In this document: positions 11,810 through 22,421 of the stretch, one piece after another
Numbering within the stretch: the first letter of the stretch is position 1
Layout: each line of letters starts with the position of its first letter
Notes under the pieces: generated by a model
Told to the model about the DNA's origin: nothing
The model's database searches: none
The model's input: only the letters and a program-made list of their open reading frames with translations
DNA from: Owenia fusiformis
Taxonomy: Eukaryota > Annelida > Polychaeta > Sabellida > Oweniidae
Assembly (NCBI GenBank): GCA_903813345.2
Contig: CAIIXF020000006.1
Span: 5,508,989-5,572,988 of the forward strand
DNA length: 64,000 bases
Reading direction: 5' to 3'
Program-made: the position numbers and the translations under genes

Positions 11810-12523
11810 TATATCTCAGTTAACACATGTTAGCCCTTTGGTATGTCACAGAACACACACATCTATGAATAATAAGTCTCATGTTATGGTTGTGAGATTA
11901 TAAATTGATTGCAATTGATGAGATGCAACTTGAAATAATCTTGATTTATATCATGAAATATTCAAAATTCAGACAAAGTGATATCATATTTTAAATCTAC
12001 ATGTAAAATAAAATCTAGAAATGTGGTTTTAAAAAGTGTTAACGATTTTTAAAATTTGATTTTCTATAACATGTTCTTACCCATTTTGATTCTGATTCAG
12101 GACTTGACTTGTGAGATCTAAATTTTAGTGAAGCCAAACATATGCCCAAAATGATTACATACTTTTAAAAGTAGAATTTACATAAAATAATGTAAAAAGC
12201 TAGGAACATAATTTAATGAATGGAACAAAAGAGAAGTTAGCATATTATAAACATGAATGTTGATGACATATAAGATTAAGAAATAAGTAATTTATACATA
12301 AGGAGCATGATTTAAGGAATATGATATAAGGAATGGAATTAAAAGAGAGGAAATTAGCATATCATTAACATCATGAATGATGCAATTTCTACATTGGTGT
12401 TAGGATGAAATGCGGTTAAGTTATGGATAAAGTATGAGTACTGGGTTTATGATAAATAATAGCTGAGGGCTATTAGACCCGACAGATGTTATTTATCCTA
12501 AAACCCAGTACAAACGCTTTATC
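11810..12523. other. non-coding stretch with one diverged ~115-bp direct duplication
   Basis: The phrase aaaagagaagttagcatat with the following aacatgaatg at about 12227 recurs in changed form near 12343. Nothing else was recognised. Confidence 0.4.
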
Positions 12524-12526
12524 TAA

Positions 12527-14022
12527 AGGCCCGGTCACACCGCCTAAACATTGCTGGAGCGTTCCTTGAACGTTGAAAAAAATCATCAACGCTCGTAAAC
12601 GTTCACCACCGTTTAACAAAAGTTGGCATCCGTTAAAGCAACGCTGTAAACGCTCGGCCAACGCGGATGTTTCTCGAGTGGCCATCCTAACGCTCCAAAA
12701 GTTTTGAGCTGCTCAAAATATTGCGAGCGTTGAAAAAGGGACAATTTTACGCCCTGGCAAAGTTTATCACCGCTCCACCAACGCCCAGTCAAAGTTTGGC
12801 ACCGCTAGACGCAAGTTCGTGGACGGTTGAATCCGCTAGACCAACGCAGAAATCTTAAACGCTGGACCACCGCTGCTTCGCCAGCGTTGCCCGGGCGGCG
12901 ATTAAACGTTGCACAAACGTCGGTGGAGCGGTTGTTAGCGTTTTATCAGCGTACATGGGGTTGTTGGAACGGTGTCGGATGTTGTCGCAGCGTTCCATGG
13001 CGGCGATGAACTTTGCTTTGGCGTTGGTATAGAGGTGTCGGAGCGGGACCAGAATTTGGCTATAAATACGTGGAGAAATGCACCACTGTGTAGAACACTG
13101 TGGAGACACTTGTGCATTTTACATTTGATATATATTCATGTCTGGCATCTCAATTTTTGCATTGTAAATTCCTAAATTAAGCGCTCAAAGTTTGTGATTT
13201 TGGATTTTAAAAAGGTGAATTATGCGATTTTTATTTTTCATTAAATGTTAATACAAATAGACTTTTACTGAGACCTTTATTCAAATATAGTATATACCTA
13301 GTGTTTTCACGTCAAGCAATTCAATAAATTATCTGTGAATTTTCTGCGCAGCTTGTAAAATGTTGCACTCGTCATGGTATTATACAAAAAGTTGATGCGC
13401 GCACACCAATGCAAAAATTTGTCATGCGTCATGATTATTACTTTGCTGTAAATGTTATTTGACATTGTTAAAGCAATTTGAACGTAAATCGGTTCCAAGT
13501 AATGGAAATGCAACGATTAAATTGTGATATGTTTGTTTGAAATGATATGAGAGATTATTAAAGAAAATTGTAATGTTATTCATTCTTAATGTCATATTAC
13601 ATTAATAGAAGCACTTTAGATTTAAAACATTTCTTCTTTAATCCTTGAAGGACTTTTGTTAAAGTTACAAATTCCAATAAAGGTCTTTACTCTTAAACAC
13701 TTCCCACTTGAAATAATTTCCCAGTAGTCAAACACGATATGCTGCTAAACCAACGCTGCTGCTATTTATACCCCCGCCGAGGCAATGCTCTCATGCGCAG
13801 AACGCCGCTATACCAACGCTCGCATTACCGCTAAACAAACGCTAGCTACCGCTCGCAACCGCTTAACCAACGCTAAAGCAACGCCGGCTTCAGCGGTGCA
13901 CCGCTAAGCCAACGCCCGTGTTTTTGTTTTTTTCCCCATTTTGTGCGCGTTGACGAGCGTTGATGAATTTTTTCAACGTTCAAGGAACGCTCCAGCAACG
14001 TCCGGGCGGTGTGACCGGGCCT
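12527..14022. mobile_element. Harbinger-like non-autonomous element, 1.5 kb, with iterated subterminal motifs
   Basis: The ends AGGCCCGGTCACACCG and CGGTGTGACCGGGCCT are perfect inverted repeats, followed inward by a near-perfect match (gctggagcgttccttgaacg and its complement). The flanks are TAA on both sides (12524-12526 and 14023-14025), fitting the 3-bp TWA target duplication of PIF/Harbinger. About 550 bp of the left side and 280 bp of the right are built from scattered copies of AACGCT, CCAACGC and AGCGTT in both orientations. The centre (about 13110-13740) is plain AT-rich DNA. Open frames in the element are by-products of the motif repeats; no transposase is seen. Confidence 0.85.
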
Positions 14023-14388
14023 TAACTTCAACCCTACAGACTCTAATGAAAGGTAAATGGTCCATGATCCAATCTGGAAAATTTGATTTCTTTTGTATTG
14101 ATTAGTGGTAAGTGGTTTCATTTTGGATAACTTGCCAATTGTCAACTTTTTAAAAACAATAGAAAAATGCACTCTTCTTTGTAACAACTGTATATTCTTT
14201 AGAATAAACTACAGTTCATTCTATTGTGTTGCTACCTTAGTTGGGGATAATAGTAAAGAAAATACATGGACAGAAAATTATAATAGGAATTGGTAGAAAC
14301 ATATCATATATGAAATGGATGTACAATACGAATTTGAATAGATTAAAACATTCATGATTTTATCAGGGTATAAACGCTCATAAGAAAT

Positions 14389-14835
14389 TGCGTGTATAGG
14401 CAGACTGGATCTTATAGTACTGCCTCTATATATTCATTCCCTATATCCCTCCGAACTTCGTTCGATGGGATAAATATATAGAGGCAGTACCTTGAGACCT
14501 AAGCTGCCTATACTTTTATAGATGTCTCATAGTACTGCCTCTATATGTTCCCATTTGGCATCTATAAAAGTATAGGCAGACTGGGTATCATAGTACTGCC
14601 TCTATATATTCCCTATTTGGCATCTATAAAAGTATAGGCAGACTGGGTATCATAGTACTGCCTCTATATATTCCCTATTTGGCATCTATAAACGTATAGG
14701 CAGACTGGGTATCATAGTACTGCCTCTATATATTCCCTATTTGGCATCTATAAAAGTATAGTAATCGTATAAAACTAAAGGCAGACTGGGTCTTATAGTA
14801 CTGCCTCTATATATTCCCCATTGGGCATCTATAAA
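14389..14835. repeat. ~62-bp tandem repeat beginning with a foldback unit
   Basis: Copies of a 62-bp unit containing tataggcagactgggt and gtactgcctctatatatt recur at about 14507, 14569, 14631 and 14693, with a longer last copy near 14780. The first part (14395-14512) is a near palindrome: tataggcag pairs with ctgcctata, gtactgcctctatatatt with its complement, and a tip of CGAAC-ttc-GTTCG. The array seems to have grown from one arm of this hairpin. Confidence 0.85.
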
Positions 14836-14920
14836 AGTAATACTGACATTATATATATTCCCGGAAAGAGCTGCAAAACAAGGTGAAGGTTAAATGATTT
14901 TTAGTAACACCAATATTATC

Positions 14921-15000
14921 TACCCTTTGCATTTGTTTGACTTCACTTCTTAAAAGAGAGCTTCGTCTTCGTATTTTAACTAGACTCTGCGCGCAGGGTA
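14921..15000 (-). mobile_element. 80-bp MITE, internally deleted copy of the 371-bp element at 26729
   Basis: TACCCTTTGC and GCGCAGGGTA form the ends, flanked by an exact 8-bp duplication ATATTATC (14913-14920 and 15001-15008). Its left 50 bp match the reverse complement of the right end of 26729-27099, and its last 26 bp match the reverse complement of that element's left end. It therefore keeps both termini and has lost the middle. Confidence 0.85.
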
Positions 15001-15008
15001 ATATTATC

Positions 15009-15660
15009 TGATTTAATGTAAGTGTGGAACAAATAATTCTTCAAATTACTCATTAACCTAGCAAAATATGATACCACAATTTGGCTCCCTTTGCAGATAA
15101 TTTCAGCCAATTAGAACTCAAGAAATTGTTTTGAATTCTGGGAAATAGTCAAAATGACTTTTATTATGTACGCTTTTATGCATTTTTATGGATGGATGAA
15201 CCCTGATAGATTGTGGTAGTTCCAAATAAGCATAAAAATCCACATTAGATTCTGTATTGCAAGACCTGATGTATCACCCATGTTTAACTTGTATGTTGCA
15301 ACGAGTAGTCTACAGTAATGCCAATTGAAAGATATAAATGGGATGAGTGAAGAATATTTAGTCTTACAGGTATGAAGTAATTCCCTAAACTGAAAAGAAA
15401 TGAGTATGCATTAGCGACAGTTAGACCAGGCATTTTAAGGCAAACTTTGTGGAAATATGTGCCCTGGGGATTCTATTCATAGGTTGATAGCTAGTTTACT
15501 GAATGGGTAATTACATGAATTACTATGGATTCAATGTTGATTACTTGCAGCATGAAGTTTGACTTTTTTTGTCAGATGTAGTAGAGTTGGAATACCCTGA
15601 AAATATCAGAATATCAGAAGAATTCTTCAAATTCAGACTCTTTTTAAAGGGTTTGTCAAA
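15009..15660. other. intron sequence with nothing recognised
   Basis: AT-rich. A phase-0 frame ending at a gtatga donor-like site (15369) is too short and out of phase with the host gene. Confidence 0.4.
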
Positions 15661-15670
15661 GTGTGCTTTT

Positions 15671-16060
15671 AACAATAGATGTGACAAAGGATAGATCATG
15701 TCATAGTATGCATTTCAGTGGCGTAGCGTGGGTATTTTGCGAGTGTACGCCATGAGTGAGCGAAATTTTGAGGGGGTTTGAGAAAAGAAAATTGGAAAAA
15801 TTGCATTTGAAGCATTCTTGTTATTTTAAAATACAAAATGCTGACTAATATGGAAGAAAATGTAAATTATTGGCCATTTTTATTCATTTTTAAAGTGTGT
15901 GACAATTCAACAATAAAAATTCAACTTTTCTCTAAATTTGAGAGTACGCCATGGCGTTTTATGCCTTTATGATGCTATGCCATTGCATTTAACAGTAGAT
16001 GTGACAAAGGATAGATCATGTCACACTGTGCATTTAGCAATAGGTGTGACAAAGGATAGA
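15671..16060. repeat. 45-bp direct repeat, three copies, split by a transposon
   Basis: The unit aacaatagatgtgacaaagg...tgcattt occurs at 15671-15715, at about 15991-16034 and partly at about 16037-16060. The element 15716-15983 lies exactly between the first and second copies. Confidence 0.75.
15716..15983. mobile_element. hAT-like MITE, about 267 bp
   Basis: The left end CAGTGGCGTAGC and the right end GCTATGCCA(T)TG are imperfect inverted repeats of the widely seen hAT type. TGCATTT stands on both sides (before 15716 and at about 15984-15990), consistent with an 8-bp duplication bearing one change. The 45-bp repeat copies on either side allow the empty site to be read directly. There is no transposase. 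Confidence 0.65.
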
Positions 16061-16867
16061 TTTTGTAGATTTGAGTATAGAATCTTGAAGTTATTCAATT
16101 ATAGAAAGAATGGGCAAGAATACCTTATTTCTCTTATGATATGAAAGAAAGGTGGCATCAGACAATATAATGATAGTTGAGTTATTTATACATTATGTAA
16201 TAAAGCAGGGCAACGTATATGTATAATAATGTGTCAGTGAACAGGATGCATATATGAATATGGAATCATTGGATACTAGATATAATTCACAGAATGCACA
16301 TAGGAATATGAATCAGAACAGTGTCGCTGCTTGGACTAATTATGAGAATGACATAGAAAGATCTAATTGCTTTAATGAAAGAAATAATGAGGGGAGAACT
16401 TGACCTTTGTGGTATATCCTTAGGCTATTAGGAACAGAGAACAATTTGTCATTGGAGTCAATCACCAGTAGACAAAATGATATCTGGTCATACATATATC
16501 ATACCTTTTCTCTCATAAATCATCTGATTTTATAGCATTTGCCTCTAATAGAGGTTGTCAACTTCATATCATGCCTGTATGGCTCATTCTTTTCTCTGTT
16601 TTGCCCTATTTCGGACTTTGAAATGTGTTTCAATGATATTTGCCACATGGGAGAGCATTTAATTAACTGTATTCTTATTATATAAATGGAACTATACTTA
16701 TCAGTTGGGATGATATATCATGGAAGAAATTAATAATAGTCATAGTGCTCATAACATTGGATAGAAGGATATACATGTACAGCCACATATTGCTGCTCTT
16801 GTCAAGGATGGAAACGTTGGACTAGGTGATGTTAAAACTTAATAAATCATAAAGCAGATACTTTAAC
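16061..16867. other. sequence upstream of alternative first exon B
   Basis: AT-rich, without CpG clustering or a clear TATA motif close to 16868. If exon B is used, its promoter lies here, but no specific site can be supported. Confidence 0.3.
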
Positions 16868-17063
16868 ATGGATAAACTTATTGCTAATGAAAATGTTCAG
16901 GAATCTGGGCATGAAGACGTTAATATTGAAGATTTGGATAACACAAAACTAAATGCTGGAGATATTAGTGATAAAGGCTTGGGAGCACCTATAGAGAAAA
17001 GAAATATGAAAAGCCCAAAACTCGCAGCAAAAATTCTGAAGTTTCAGATTCCTCTAATTTCAG
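16868..17063 (+). CDS. candidate alternative first exon B (65 codons, ends in phase 1)
   Basis: The ATG follows an in-frame TAA 18 bases upstream. The frame encodes 65 residues starting MDKLIANENVQESGHEDVNI, is acidic for the first 45 residues, then basic and hydrophobic (EKRNMKSPKLAAKILKFQIP). It ends at ttcag|gtatac with one base of the next codon, so it is in phase 1 like the other first exons. The frame remains open past the donor to 17167, but the composition changes abruptly to a hydrophobic and repeat-derived reading (ctggctggctgactggctgg), which supports the exon ending at 17063. The length, the mixed charged composition and the phase match make this one of the better first-exon candidates. 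No known domain is recognised. Confidence 0.6.
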
Positions 17064-17269
17064 GTATACACTCAATTGTAACTTTGCTTTTCTTGAGTTC
17101 TTTAATATGGTCATCTTTTGCCAGTAAGATTGCTGCAAGCATCTGTCTTTCTTGGCTGGCTGGCTGACTGGCTGGTGGACACTTCATAAATGAAATTTTA
17201 TCATCAAAGTTCCTGGAAAACTGCTACATATTCAACTTAAAATGTTACGGATGCAATAGCTGACTGTAG

Positions 17270-18115
17270 TACCAAGATCTGAATAGGTTTTGAGCATGCT
17301 GGGTGAATAATCGGTACCTTGTGGCCATTTAAAGGATAGGTATCGATATGGAAAACTGAATTCAACAATGTTTTTCTCTTAAACCAATTATTGAAAACAT
17401 TCTGTAAAAAAACATGGTATTTTATGTAATGTTGACTGAATGACAACAATTTAATGTGAAAATTATTTAGAAATATTTTATATAACTGTTTTTGTTTTTT
17501 TAGTGCAATTGTTTTTGCTCCTTTCTACCAATTGTTGAGAATGAAATAAAATTTCTTCCCGAACCTTGTTGGAACAAAATAGCATATACAACATGTTTTT
17601 GGACCTCTCAATATTAAAGTTTATACAAAGGAATTTTTGGTTGATTTTAAAAAAGTATTCAAAAAATTAAAACAAAATCCCCCCAAAATAGATACAAATC
17701 AAAAATCAAATCATTAACAAGATACTTTTTTAAAATGAACCCAAATTTCCTTTGTACAATTACAATATTGAGAGACCTAAACATGTTGTGTTTATGTCGT
17801 TTTGTTCCAATGAGGTTCGGAAAGATGTTTCATTTCACTCTGGAAACAGGATACCAAGAACAAAACAAGTGTTTGATTTGTTTTTTAAAACAATATAGAT
17901 GAACGTATGTATATCTATTTCAAATTATATTGTTACCATTCAAAAGATGGGCATTAAATTGGCAATTTGTAAGATTTTCAGAAATATTTGATGACTGGTT
18001 TAAGAGAAACGTGTGTTCAAAAAGTTCGCCATATCGATACCCATTATTTTGGGATAAAAAGTATGATATTTATAATCACTGCAGGGAGCATTTTACAAAC
18101 TTGTTAATTATAAGA
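17270..18115. repeat. long degenerate inverted repeat (foldback) of about 840 bp
   Basis: The left arm (about 17270-17660) and the right arm (about 17715-18110) are reverse complements at roughly 70-80 percent by eye. Landmarks are ATCGATATGG at 17342 against CCATATCGAT at 18028, TTTCTCTTAAACCA at 17372 against TGGTTTAAGAGAAA at 17996, GAACC...TTGGAACAAAA at 17561 against TTTTGTTCCAATGAGGTTC at 17800, and CTCTCAATATT at 17606 against AATATTGAGAG at 17765. The spacer is about 50 bp. The ends are too eroded to show a target duplication. Weakly similar peptides containing WFKR can be read outward from both arms. Confidence 0.75.
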
Positions 18116-18570
18116 TAAATAATCTTGCAATTATCAATTATTAGTTTTACTTAATCAGTTGATAATTTCAATAATTTTGCCTGTTGTTTTTATTATTCAT
18201 TTCGCATGAGACATCTACCATTTAGCACTGATATGCTTGGAACACTCCTGTATTTGGTACTTGAGTGCTTTTGTAGTAATTAACTATAAAGTCTATCATT
18301 TATTTGCATTTGCCCCAATCAGAAAAACACCATGGTTTAGTTAATGGCACTTCATCATGCATTTGTTCTTGCAAATTCCTAATTTTGAATTCACATCTGC
18401 TGCTATAGAAGGTATCTAACTATTAGTCCCTTTTAAACTCCCTGCTTTGATTATATTATTTTAGGGATGTTTTTTATTTATTAGATTTGATGTTGAACAC
18501 ATTGTTATTGCCTTTATTCTTTGTGACTTGCACTATTGGCACTCAGAGTTTGGTGTCTGAAGACAGTGAA
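18116..18570. other. short unique stretch containing a weak first-exon candidate
   Basis: AT-rich and unremarkable except for the open frame 18357-18411 described separately. Confidence 0.3.
18357..18411 (+). CDS. weak candidate first exon (18 codons, phase 1)
   Basis: The ATG follows an in-frame TAG at 18336. The frame reads MHLFLQIPNFEFTSAAIE and ends gaag|gtatct in phase 1. The donor is below consensus and the peptide is very short, so chance is a serious alternative. It is listed because it fits the phase rule of the other first exons. Confidence 0.2.
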
Positions 18571-21500
18571 TTGCATCTGTAACAAGCATCTGTAACAAGC
18601 ATATGTAACAAGCATATGAAACAAGCATATGTATCAAGCACACGTAACAAACATATGTAACGAGCATATGTAACAAGCACATGTAACAAGCATATGTAAC
18701 AAGCACATGTAACAAGCATATGTAACAAGCATATGTAACAAGCATATATAACAAGCATCTGTAACAAGCATATGTAACAAGCACATGTAACAAGCATATG
18801 TAACAAGCACATATAACAAGCATCTGTAACAAGCATATGTAACAAGCACATATAACAAACATATGAAACAAGCATATGTAACAAGCACATGTAACAAGCA
18901 TATGTAACAAGCATATGTAACAAGCATATATAACAAGCATCTGTAACAAGCATATGTAACAAGTATATGTAACAAGCATATGAAACAAGCATATATAACA
19001 AGCATATGTAACAAGCATATGTAACAAGCATATATAACAAGCATATGAAACAAGCATATGTAACAAGCATCTGTAACAAGCATATGTTACAAGCATATGT
19101 AACAAGCTCATGTAACAAGCATATGTTACAAGCACATGTAACAAGCATATGTAACAAGCATATGTAACAAGCATATGTAACAAGCATATGTAACAAGCAC
19201 ATGTATCAAGCACATGTATCAAGCACATGTAACAAGCATATGTATCAAGCACATGTAACAAGCATATGTAACAAGCATATGTAACAAGCATATGTAACAA
19301 GCATATGTAACAAGCATATGTAGCAAGCATATGTAACAAGCACATATAACAAGCATCTGTAACAAGCATATGTAACAAGCACATGTAACAAACATATGTA
19401 ACAAGCATATGTAACAAGCACATGTAACAAGCATATGTAGCAAGCATATGTAACAAACATATATAACAAGCATCTGTAACAAGCATATGTAACAAGCATA
19501 TGTAACAAGCATATGAAACAAGCATATATAACAAGCATATGTAACAAGCATATGTAAAAAGCATATATAACAAGCATATGAAACAAGCATATGTAACAAG
19601 CATCTGTAACAAGCATATGTAACAAGCACATGTAACAAGCATATGAAACAAGCATATGAAACAAGCATATGTTTCAAGCACACGTAACAAACATATGTAA
19701 CGAGCATATGTAACAAGCATATATAACAAGCATATGAAACAAGCATATGTAACAAGCATCTGTAACAAGCATATGTAACAAGCATATATAACAAGCATAT
19801 GAAACAAGCATATGTAACAAGCATCTGTAACAAGCATATGTAACAAGCATATGTAGCAAGCACACGTAACAAACATATGTAACAAGCACATGTAACAAGC
19901 ATATGTAACAAGCATATGTAACAGGCATATGTAACAAGCACATGAAACAAGCATATGTAACAAGCATATGTAACAAGCATCTGTAACAAGCATATGTAAC
20001 AAGCATATGAAACAAGCATATATAACAAGCATATGTAACAAGCATATGAAACAAGCATGTATAACAAGCATCTGTAACAAGCATATGTAACAAGCATATG
20101 TAACAAGCATATGAAACAAGCATATGTAACAAGCATATGTAACAAGCATATGAAACAAGCATATGTAACAAGCATATGTAACAAGCATATGTAACAGGCA
20201 TATGTAACGAGCATATGAAACAAGCATGTATAACAAGCATATGTAACAAGCACATGTAACAAGCATATGTAACAGGCATATGTAACAAGCATATATAACA
20301 AGCATATGTAACAAGCATATGTAACAAGCACATGAAACAAGCATATATAACAAGCATATATAACAAGCATATGTAACAAGCATATATAACAAGCACATGT
20401 AACAAGCATATGTAACAAGCACATGTAACAAGCACATGTAACAAGCATATGTAACAAGCTCATGTAACAAGCACATGTAACAAGCATATGTAACAAGCAT
20501 ATGTAACAAGCACATGTAACAAGCACATGTAACAAGCATATGTAACAAGCATATGTAACAGGCATATGTAACAAGCACATGAAACAAGCATATGTAACAA
20601 GCATCTGTAACAAGCATCTGTAACAAGCATCTGTAACAAGCATATGTAACAAGCATATGAAACAAGCATATATAACAAGCATATGTAACAAGCATATGAA
20701 ACAAGCATGTATAACAAGCATCTGTAACAAGCATCTGTAACAAGCATATGTAACAAGCTCATGTAACAAGCATATGTAACAAGCATATATAACAAGCATC
20801 TGTAACAAGCATCTGTAACAAGCATATGTAACAAGCATATATAACAAGCATCTGTAACAAGCATATATAACAAGCATCTGTAACAAGCATATGTAACAAG
20901 CACATGTAACAAGCATATGTAACAAGCACATATAACAAGCATCTGTAACAAGCATATGTAACAAGCATATGTAACAAACATATGTAACAAGCATATGTAA
21001 CAAGCACACGTAACAAACATATGTAACAAGCATATGTAACAAGCACATATAACAAGCATCTGTAACAAGCATATGTAACAAGCACATGTATCAAGCACAT
21101 GTAACAAGCATATGTAACAAGCACATGTAACAAGCACATGTAACAAGCATATGTAACAAGCTCATGTAACAATCACATGTAACAAGCATATGTAACAAGC
21201 ATATGTAACAAGCACATGTAACAAGCACATGTAACAAGCATATGTAACAAGCATATGTAACAGGCATATGTAACAAGCACATGAAACAAGCATATGTAAC
21301 AAGCATCTGTAACAAGCATCTGTAACAAGCATCTGTAACAAGCATATGTAACAAGCATATGAAACAAGCATATATAACAAGCATATGTAACAAGCATATG
21401 AAACAAGCATGTATAACAAGCATCTGTAACAAGCATCTGTAACAAGCATATGTAACAAGCTCATGTAACAAGCATATGTAACAAGCATATATAACAAGCA

Positions 21501-21860
21501 TCTGTAACAAGCATCTGTAACAAGCATATGTAACAAGCATATATAACAAGCATCTGTAACAAGCATATATAACAAGCATCTGTAACAAGCATATGTAACA
21601 AGCACATGTAACAAGCATATGTAACAAGCACATATAACAAGCATCTGTAACAAGCATATGTAACAAGCATATGTAACAAACATATGTAACAAGCATATGT
21701 AACAAGCACATGTAACAAGCATATGTGACAAGCATATGTAACAAGCATATGTAACAAGCATCTGTAACAAGCATCTGTAACAAGCATCTGTAACAAGCAT
21801 CTGTAACAAGCATATGTAACAAGCATATGAAACAAGCATATGTAACAAGCATCTGTAACA
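18571..21860. repeat. 13-bp satellite array, ~250 copies, with 702-bp higher-order repeat
   Basis: The unit aacaagcatatgt, centred on the palindrome CATATG, fills 3.3 kb. Variants (catctg, cacatg, catata, catgaa, caggca) mark individual units. Three landmarks recur exactly 702 bp apart (54 units): caggcatatg at 20559 and 21261, acaagcatgt at 20701 and 21403, gtaacaaaca at 20971 and 21673. A less similar block with the same order of variants starts near 19922, 637 bp (49 units) before 20559. Since 13 is not a multiple of 3, each unit passes through all frames and the minus strand stays open as a 13-residue repeat (CLLHMLVTYACYI) for up to 736 codons. There is no reason to treat this as a protein. 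Confidence 0.97.
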
Positions 21861-21869
21861 ACTGTTACA

Positions 21870-22421
21870 CTATTTTGTAACCATTTGAAGGTAGTGACAC
21901 TTTGTCATGTTTTTTCTTATTCATATTTTATTGCTAATCATTTTATTCTCATTGCAGGGCTTGAGCATAATAAGGTCACACCTTGATATGAGGATCAGCT
22001 GTCAATAAGGAATGGTTTCAATCATTATATAAATCTTTTATTGGCTCTTTGATGATTTCATTACATAGCAAGTGTTCTTTGAAAGCAGGTTCTACTATAT
22101 ATGCTTACAATAAGATGATTAATAGTGAATTTGATATCAGTACACGTCTAGTAGTTATATAATCCTCATTGCTTTATGCAGTTTAATAATAGGAATATAC
22201 GTGTATAATAGAAGTCACCTTTATAGAATCAATTTACATGTTATTTTACATCACGATAAACCATGACATCTCAAATCTTCTCAGCCCTGAGATGATGTGA
22301 TGTTTCAGGTTATAAGTATCAGAATGGTTATGTTAGATCTATAATGGAAAATGAAGAAAATTGAACAATGGTTGAGACGGAAAGACTAACAACATTAGGC
22401 AAAACCCGTTTATCTTTTTAT
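21870..22421. other. unique intron sequence with nothing recognised
   Basis: An acceptor-like ctcattgcag at 21957 is followed by only six open codons before a poor phase-0 donor, so no exon is called. Confidence 0.4.

Noticed and set aside
14458-14482. CGAAC-ttc-GTTCG hairpin considered as a tRNA-like loop
   Set aside because: No cloverleaf, A/B boxes or CCA context; it is the tip of the foldback that starts the 62-bp repeat.
18533-21861. Minus-strand frames of up to 736 codons with a CLLHMLVTYACYI repeat
   Set aside because: A 13-bp unit without stops is open in all three frames of that strand; several overlapping frames are equally long, and variation shows no preference for synonymous sites.
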